64,000 nt of DNA from Planococcus maritimus (lineage in GTDB: Bacteria > Bacillota > Bacilli > Bacillales_A > Planococcaceae). Positions 59,577 to 64,000 of this stretch are shown piece after piece. Position numbers and translations under genes: made by a program. Position 1 is the first letter of the stretch, and every line of letters starts with the position of its first letter. The stretch covers positions 186,001 through 250,000 of the forward strand of contig NZ_LTZG01000032.1 of NCBI RefSeq assembly GCF_001592825.1. Reading direction: 5' to 3'. The notes under the pieces were generated by a model. It was not told the DNA's origin, did no database searches, and saw only the letters and a program-made list of their open reading frames with translations.

Positions 59577-61397
59577 TTAGCCTGCTTCTATATGAGCCAT
59601 CTCGTGCATGCGCAAACGCACCAAAGCTTGTTCGCCTTCGATGCCTTTTAGTTCCGCGGTAAACGACTCGATTGATAAGCCTTGACCTTCCAACAGCTTC
59701 GCCACGTCCGGCTGCTCAAACAGCGCTCGGCTGATGATCACTTCGCCCGCATCTCCTTGGCCTTGCACGCGCGCGGCTAGATTGACGGTACGGCCGAAAT
59801 AATCGAGCCGGTCGTTGGAGTTGACGGCGATGGCCGGTCCGCTGAATAAGCCGACTCTTAATAGCAGTGTATCATGTGTTTGTGCGTTAAACGCATCCAG
59901 TTTTTCTTGAATCGCAAGCGCTGCCCTCACACCGTCTGCGGGTTTTGAGAACACCGCCATGACCGCGTCGCCAATCGTCTTGACGACGCTACCCGAATTT
60001 TGCTTGATGTGTTCGGTCAAAAAGTCGAAATGGCGCCGCACACGTCCGTAGGCATTGGCATCTCCTGACTCCTCGTAAAGCGCGGTCGAGCCTTTGAGAT
60101 CCGTGAACAAGATCGTCACGTGTCCGATGGCGATTTTCTGGCCTGGCGCCAGCACTTCTGATGAAAACAAATCGCGGAATTCCTGCATGGCCGTCACTTT
60201 CGCCGCCGTCACCGTTTCCTTGCTCCAGTCGGCGTATTCGAGCGCTACGACGATGTCTTTTTCGCTGTCATTGACGATGGCAATATCCGCAGTTTCCTGA
60301 GAAGATTCCACCCAGCCGGATGCTGTGTAACAAAACGCACCGGTCTGGCCGATCCGGATTTGGTCATTCAATTGCAGCACGCGCAAGCGCATCGGCGTGT
60401 GTCCTGCGACCGGCTTGAAACTGACCGCTTGCCCTGCCCGGACGATGCGTTGTGCGATGACGTGCGGCGTGATGAGTGGGCTGCCGACGCAATACACTTC
60501 TGCGTAAGCGGTGCGCACGGTCGGATGTACCGAGAAATGCAATTCGACGGACTGGTCGAAATTCGCGTCGTAAGCAACGCCGCACAAGTCGCAATGAAAG
60601 CTTTGCTCGAGTTCCGATAAGCTGCGGTGATTGTCCTTGGACACGCGGCAGTTCGGGCAAATGACGTGCCAACTTAGTTCCAATAAGCCGGTTTTCGTGG
60701 CATAGAGCATGCCCCGCAACACTTCATCCATTGGCATATTCCACAGTTTCGCTAGATTTTTCGGCACGATCTCTGCCGCGTCTTGTTCAGTGCTGTTGTT
60801 GAGGTAATGCTTCAAACGTGCCGCGAATTCTGGGGCGACCGGGTACTTGGTCAATTGCTTGCTTAAGCTTTCGAGTTGTTCGGTATTCACTTTCGGTGCG
60901 CGTTGGTTTGTCCTTGGTGCTTGTTCAATCTGTTGCGGCTGGTAATCGTCCAAAAACGCCATGATTTTCTTCAGCGCCGGCACTCCCGTTGCCTGGATGC
61001 CCACATAGCCGAGCACGTTTTTCGGAGAAAATTCCGCCGTTAGCCGGACTTTCGTGCGCGGCTTTTCGCCTTCGCTTACCTCAAAAAATTCCAGCGTTAA
61101 TATGTAATAATTGAGCGGCCCGTCCAGATATTGCCGTTCGGTCGTGTAATACTCCAGCTCCTGCCATTCAAACGGCAGTGATTTCCACGTCATCGGGACG
61201 ACGCGCATCACTTTCGCCGCCGCTTCCCTGTAAATCAAGCCGGTCGCTTCGGTTTTATTCGGCTGAAACTTCACGGGGAACAAACCGATCGCATCGTTCA
61301 AGCGGTTATTGTCCGCAAGCTGCTCCCACGCCGTCTGTCGGTCGACCGGATATTCTTTTTCAATAGTGTAATGCTTTGATTTCAATGTCATCTTCAC
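59577..61397 (-). CDS. Class III adenylate/guanylate cyclase with DUF5939-like N-terminus
   Basis: 606 aa, no membrane segment. Residues 1-150 resemble a SRPBCC/polyketide-cyclase-like fold; 247-278 is a CxxC-CxxC zinc ribbon (CPNC, CDLC); from about 420 comes the cyclase homology domain: ILFTDLKGSTAL (metal Asp 1), VVKTIGDAVMAVF (base-selecting Lys and metal Asp 2), LDYFGRTVNLAARVQ (Asp-T-like and transition-state Asn/Arg). Lys and Asp at the specificity positions favour adenylate cyclase activity. Part of a sigma-D-driven operon with an HD-GYP enzyme. cAMP is rare in Firmicutes, so this is of interest. Confidence 0.85.
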   Translation of the reverse strand: MKMTLKSKHYTIEKEYPVDRQTAWEQLADNNRLNDAIGLFPVKFQPNKTEATGLIYREAAAKVMRVVPMTWKSLPFEWQELEYYTTERQYLDGPLNYYILTLEFFEVSEGEKPRTKVRLTAEFSPKNVLGYVGIQATGVPALKKIMAFLDDYQPQQIEQAPRTNQRAPKVNTEQLESLSKQLTKYPVAPEFAARLKHYLNNSTEQDAAEIVPKNLAKLWNMPMDEVLRGMLYATKTGLLELSWHVICPNCRVSKDNHRSLSELEQSFHCDLCGVAYDANFDQSVELHFSVHPTVRTAYAEVYCVGSPLITPHVIAQRIVRAGQAVSFKPVAGHTPMRLRVLQLNDQIRIGQTGAFCYTASGWVESSQETADIAIVNDSEKDIVVALEYADWSKETVTAAKVTAMQEFRDLFSSEVLAPGQKIAIGHVTILFTDLKGSTALYEESGDANAYGRVRRHFDFLTEHIKQNSGSVVKTIGDAVMAVFSKPADGVRAALAIQEKLDAFNAQTHDTLLLRVGLFSGPAIAVNSNDRLDYFGRTVNLAARVQGQGDAGEVIISRALFEQPDVAKLLEGQGLSIESFTAELKGIEGEQALVRLRMHEMAHIEAG

Positions 61398-61403
61398 TCA
61401 CTC

Positions 61404-61748
61404 CTATGTCAACGCAATCGCCAAGGCCAGAAACAAGAGATGGAAAATCTGGTCTGCCACAATTGATAGCCATTTGCTTTCCACCCCTGTCGCCATTTGA
61501 ATGCGCCTGACCCAAAATGCGACAAAGCGCCGCCGGTCGAGCACCACATGACTCACAAAGACGAGCGCAAGCGCCGACAGCGATAAGCCGCCGGCAAATA
61601 ATCCGAACAAAGCGATGACGGCTGTGTACACCGTGACGTGTGCCAGCAGCGGCAGCCATTTGGTCGCTTTGTATTGCGCCATCCACGAAGTCTGCAGCAA
61701 AAAGTCGCCGACTAAATGGCCCAGCAGTAAATAATCGAACATGCTCAT
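61404..61748 (-). CDS. DUF3307 membrane protein
   Basis: 114 aa with three to four hydrophobic helices. LLLGHLVGDFLLQTSWMAQY is the DUF3307 opening and LAHVTVYTAV contains the conserved His. Function unknown. The start overlaps the HD-GYP stop (ATGA), so it is translationally coupled, and the cyclase gene follows 6 bases later. Confidence 0.85.
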   Translation of the reverse strand: MSMFDYLLLGHLVGDFLLQTSWMAQYKATKWLPLLAHVTVYTAVIALFGLFAGGLSLSALALVFVSHVVLDRRRFVAFWVRRIQMATGVESKWLSIVADQIFHLLFLALAIALT

Positions 61749-62890
61749 ATTTGGTATCTCCGCTCTGTTTTATACGTGCTTAAATCGTAATCGCATTCTT
61801 CCAAGATGGCGATCATCGCATCGACCGCCGCTTCATCAAACAAGCCTCCTCGGCAGCGCACGAGTTCTGCGGCGCCTTGTTGCGGAGTGAAGCCATTGCT
61901 ATAAGAACGCACCGTCGTCATCGCATCAAAGGTATCGGCGACGCTGACAATGCGCGCAAACAAGGGAATCTCATCGCCCACAAGCCCTTCTGGATAGCCG
62001 CTGCCATCTAAGCGTTCGTGATGGGATTTTGCTGTCGCCACCGCTTGCTCCATCGCGCGCCTCGGCTCCATGTTCCCGAGAATGCCCGCGCCGATTAAGG
62101 TATGCTGCTGGATGGTGCTGTATTCTTCTTGCGTCAAACGCCCGGGCTTTTGCAGCAAATCGTCGCGAATGCCAATTTTCCCGATATCGTGCAGCAGCGC
62201 CGCTTTATACAATTCTTCGCATTCATTTAAAGGCAGCCCCATTTTCTGGGCGATCCATAAGGAATAATTCGCGACGCGCCCCGAATGCCCGGATGTGTAA
62301 GGATCGCGTGCATCAAGCACGGTCGCGAGGGTGCGGATCATGCTGAGGAGCATGCGGTTGAGCTCATCGTACATTTGGCTATTGTGGAGCGCGAGCGCGG
62401 ATTGATGCGCCAGCGCTTCCGCCAAGCGCAGATCCTGTTCGGTGAACCACTCGCCCCCTCGCTTATTGAGCAATTGCAGCGAGCCGAGCTGGTTGTTTTT
62501 GATAATCAATGGCACTGTCATTAAGGAACTTGTGTGGAATCCGCTCTCCTGATCGATGCGTTCGTTCCAGTCGGCATGCGTCGAGACATCCCCGATTCGT
62601 TCCGCCTGGCCGGTCTCCAATACTTTCCAGACGATGCCTTGCCCTTTTGGCATGGTCACATCAAGAATCTCCGCGGCGGCTGGGCCGAATGCAGAAACGG
62701 CCTGCAATTCCTGCCCCTCTGCATCCACGACCCACAAAGTGCCCGCTTCCGCGCCAATCACGTGCATCATCTGCTGGAGGATATGGTCGAATACTTTATC
62801 CAGTTCGAGATGGGAATTGAGGTCTTTCGCAGCATCCCATAATGCCATCAGCTCCTGGATACGTTGTTCCAATTGTTGTATGTCGTTCAT
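61745..62890 (-). CDS. c-di-GMP phosphodiesterase, GAF + HD-GYP
   Basis: 381 aa. A GAF sensor domain spans about residues 25-165; the HD-GYP domain spans 180-375 with HSGRV (202), HDIGKIG (234-240), HHE (290-292) and GSGYP (296-300). HD-GYP enzymes degrade c-di-GMP to pGpG or GMP. All metal ligands are present, so activity is expected. It starts downstream of a sigma-D promoter, tying c-di-GMP removal to the motility regulon and thereby to the riboswitch of the fla operon. Confidence 0.92.
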   Translation of the reverse strand: MNDIQQLEQRIQELMALWDAAKDLNSHLELDKVFDHILQQMMHVIGAEAGTLWVVDAEGQELQAVSAFGPAAAEILDVTMPKGQGIVWKVLETGQAERIGDVSTHADWNERIDQESGFHTSSLMTVPLIIKNNQLGSLQLLNKRGGEWFTEQDLRLAEALAHQSALALHNSQMYDELNRMLLSMIRTLATVLDARDPYTSGHSGRVANYSLWIAQKMGLPLNECEELYKAALLHDIGKIGIRDDLLQKPGRLTQEEYSTIQQHTLIGAGILGNMEPRRAMEQAVATAKSHHERLDGSGYPEGLVGDEIPLFARIVSVADTFDAMTTVRSYSNGFTPQQGAAELVRCRGGLFDEAAVDAMIAILEECDYDLSTYKTERRYQI

Positions 62891-63048
62891 GAATGGCCTC
62901 CGCTATTTTTACTTTGAAGTCGAGATGAATTGCTTACTTTTAAGATAGCTGATGATGACACAAGAGACAATGCGTCTCCGCGTTTGCAGCAACATCATGG
63001 TGCCCAGAAGATGCAGTAACATGTGCGTTCATTCAGCCTTCTCTTTTA

Positions 63049-63075
63049 TTATCGGCCATTTTGCCAAAAAATTTA
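63049..63075 (-). promoter_or_regulatory. Sigma-D promoter of the HD-GYP/DUF3307/cyclase operon
   Basis: On the minus strand TAAA (63072-63075), 15 bp and GCCGATAA (63049-63056). As good a match as that of flaG. The leader to the HD-GYP ATG is about 150 nt and shows no clear structure. Confidence 0.9.
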
Positions 63076-63087
63076 CTAAAATTGCGT

Positions 63088-63117
63088 AAAAAAACCGGAC
63101 CTGTAAGAGGCCCGGCC
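63088..63117 (-). terminator. Terminator after the RsbR-like gene
   Basis: On the minus strand CCGGGCC and GGTCCGG pair around a 7-nt loop and are followed by a T run. Ends the upstream transcript just before the sigma-D promoter. Confidence 0.9.
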
Positions 63118-63127
63118 GTTCGTATTG

Positions 63128-63958
63128 TTATGCTTCGATTTTTTCCAAGCTTTCCAGCGCTTGTTTGACGGTGGCATAAGCATCCGCCGTGGCCAATTGA
63201 ATGCCTGAGCGGACGATGGTCTGCACCAAGTCCGGACGCAAGCCTGCCACGACGACGTGAATGCCCATTAAGCTGAATGTGCTGCCGATATGGTGGATCG
63301 CTTCTGCGGTTTGGTCGTCGATCGTCAAGACGCCCGAGAAATCGGTGATGACGTGATAGACGTCCATCTCTGCAATGCGCGGGATGACGTTCGTCAAAAT
63401 GTGATTGACGCGGTAGCTGTCGAGATAGCCGATGAGCGGCAAAACGACGACATCGTCAGCGACCGGGACGATCGGTGCCGACAAAGAGATCATCTCGCTT
63501 TGCATTTCCGCTTCGAATTTTTCCTGCAGCCGCTCAAACGCAAAGAAGGTCTCGTTCAAGCTGACATCGAGCAAGGTATTGATGCGTTTGATGACCCGTG
63601 CATTTTCTTCCAGGCCAAGCCCAAACTTCACGCTCAACTCCGTGAACAACTCTGCCATGACGACGCGCGTCGGCGGATAACGCACGACGATCTCAGAAAT
63701 CTTGCCGCCGGATGTAATTTGCATTTCGGCATTTTTCTTGCTCCACTCGATTAACGCATCCGGCACGTCCAGGTCGGCTTCGTTGCCAAGGGTTGCCCCG
63801 AGATGGCCCAGCAATTCTTCGTACATTTCAACCGCCCGTAAGCTTTCCGCTTCCGGGATGTCCTGGTCGATTTTCGCAAGCACCCGGTCGACTACTTGTT
63901 CAGCGAGCGTCCGAGGGCTCGCTGTGATATATCCGCAAAACTCCGTAAATGAAGACAT
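63128..63958 (-). CDS. RsbR-like STAS-domain regulator
   Basis: 276 aa. The N-terminal 160 residues form a helical sensor domain; the C-terminal STAS domain begins VVVLPLIGYLDSYRVNHILT and contains VITDFSGVLTIDDQTAEAIH, where Thr/Ser residues are kinase targets in RsbR proteins. Such proteins build the stressosome that controls sigma-B, or other partner-switching systems. ATG 63958 with AAGGTGG upstream is preferred. No partner kinases are in the window. Confidence 0.85.
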   Translation of the reverse strand: MSSFTEFCGYITASPRTLAEQVVDRVLAKIDQDIPEAESLRAVEMYEELLGHLGATLGNEADLDVPDALIEWSKKNAEMQITSGGKISEIVVRYPPTRVVMAELFTELSVKFGLGLEENARVIKRINTLLDVSLNETFFAFERLQEKFEAEMQSEMISLSAPIVPVADDVVVLPLIGYLDSYRVNHILTNVIPRIAEMDVYHVITDFSGVLTIDDQTAEAIHHIGSTFSLMGIHVVVAGLRPDLVQTIVRSGIQLATADAYATVKQALESLEKIEA

Positions 63959-64000
63959 TCCGCCTGCCACCTTTTCCAATGAATTGCCCTCAGTATACCA

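Overview
The window comes from a low-to-moderate GC Gram-positive of the order Bacillales, probably a Planococcaceae member (Planococcus-like). This is inferred from the Bacillus-type fla operon order, sigma-D promoters of the form TAAA-N15-GCCGATA, the flhO/flhP, fliW/csrA and swrB/flbD genes, and consensus Shine-Dalgarno sites with frequent TTG/GTG starts. No rRNA, tRNA, CRISPR array or prophage was seen.

Left part (1-22.6 kb): a cut EEP-type phosphohydrolase; a MerR/TipAS regulator with a drug-type ABC exporter; an Fsr-like MFS exporter; an RlmI-like methyltransferase; a 1.75-kb gene-free block holding about five imperfect copies of a 247-bp tandem repeat; two SpoIIAA-like genes; a GntR regulator; brnQ; lrgA/lrgB; a TetR-ABC exporter operon with two operator dyads on its promoter; an orphan solute-binding lipoprotein; a pxpB-pxpC-pxpA-ycsG-ycsI (5-oxoprolinase/Kip) operon; and a NUDIX/GNAT/NAT-like trio.

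Right part (22.9-63.9 kb): a nearly complete flagellar locus. One long minus-strand operon runs from flgB (43.9 kb) to a PilZ gene (22.9 kb): flgBC-fliEFGHIJK-flgDG-flbD-fliMY-fliOPQR-flhBAFG-sigD-swrB-yaaR-pilZ. It lacks cheY, cheA, cheW, cheB, cheC, cheD and the usual fliL. Divergent flhO-flhP follow, then flgM/flgN/flgK/flgL behind a sigma-D promoter, motA-motB-fliL, flaG-fliD-fliT-fliS behind a second sigma-D promoter, a cell-wall hydrolase, an AT-rich two-gene insert, a YjfB-like gene, flagellin hag, csrA and fliW. A signalling operon (HD-GYP phosphodiesterase, DUF3307 protein, class III nucleotide cyclase) also starts at a sigma-D promoter.

The standout observations are linked. (1) A c-di-GMP-I (GEMM-I) riboswitch followed by an intrinsic terminator sits in the leader of the flgB operon. 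(2) sigD is at the distal end of that operon, and a sigma-D promoter drives a c-di-GMP-degrading HD-GYP enzyme, which closes a plausible positive feedback loop. (3) The hag gene is split by a 360-nt group I intron; P1 and P10 pairings define the splice sites, and splicing gives a normal 380-aa flagellin instead of a 348-aa truncated one. (4) FliM has lost the N-terminal CheY-binding peptide and FliY its recognisable phosphatase motifs, matching the absence of che genes. Motility here therefore appears to be controlled mainly through c-di-GMP, CsrA/FliW and RNA elements rather than through classical chemotactic switching; this is inference. Other items of note are two nearly identical 116-bp palindromic elements 22 kb apart and a frameshifted small gene beside a ComEC-like metallo-hydrolase.
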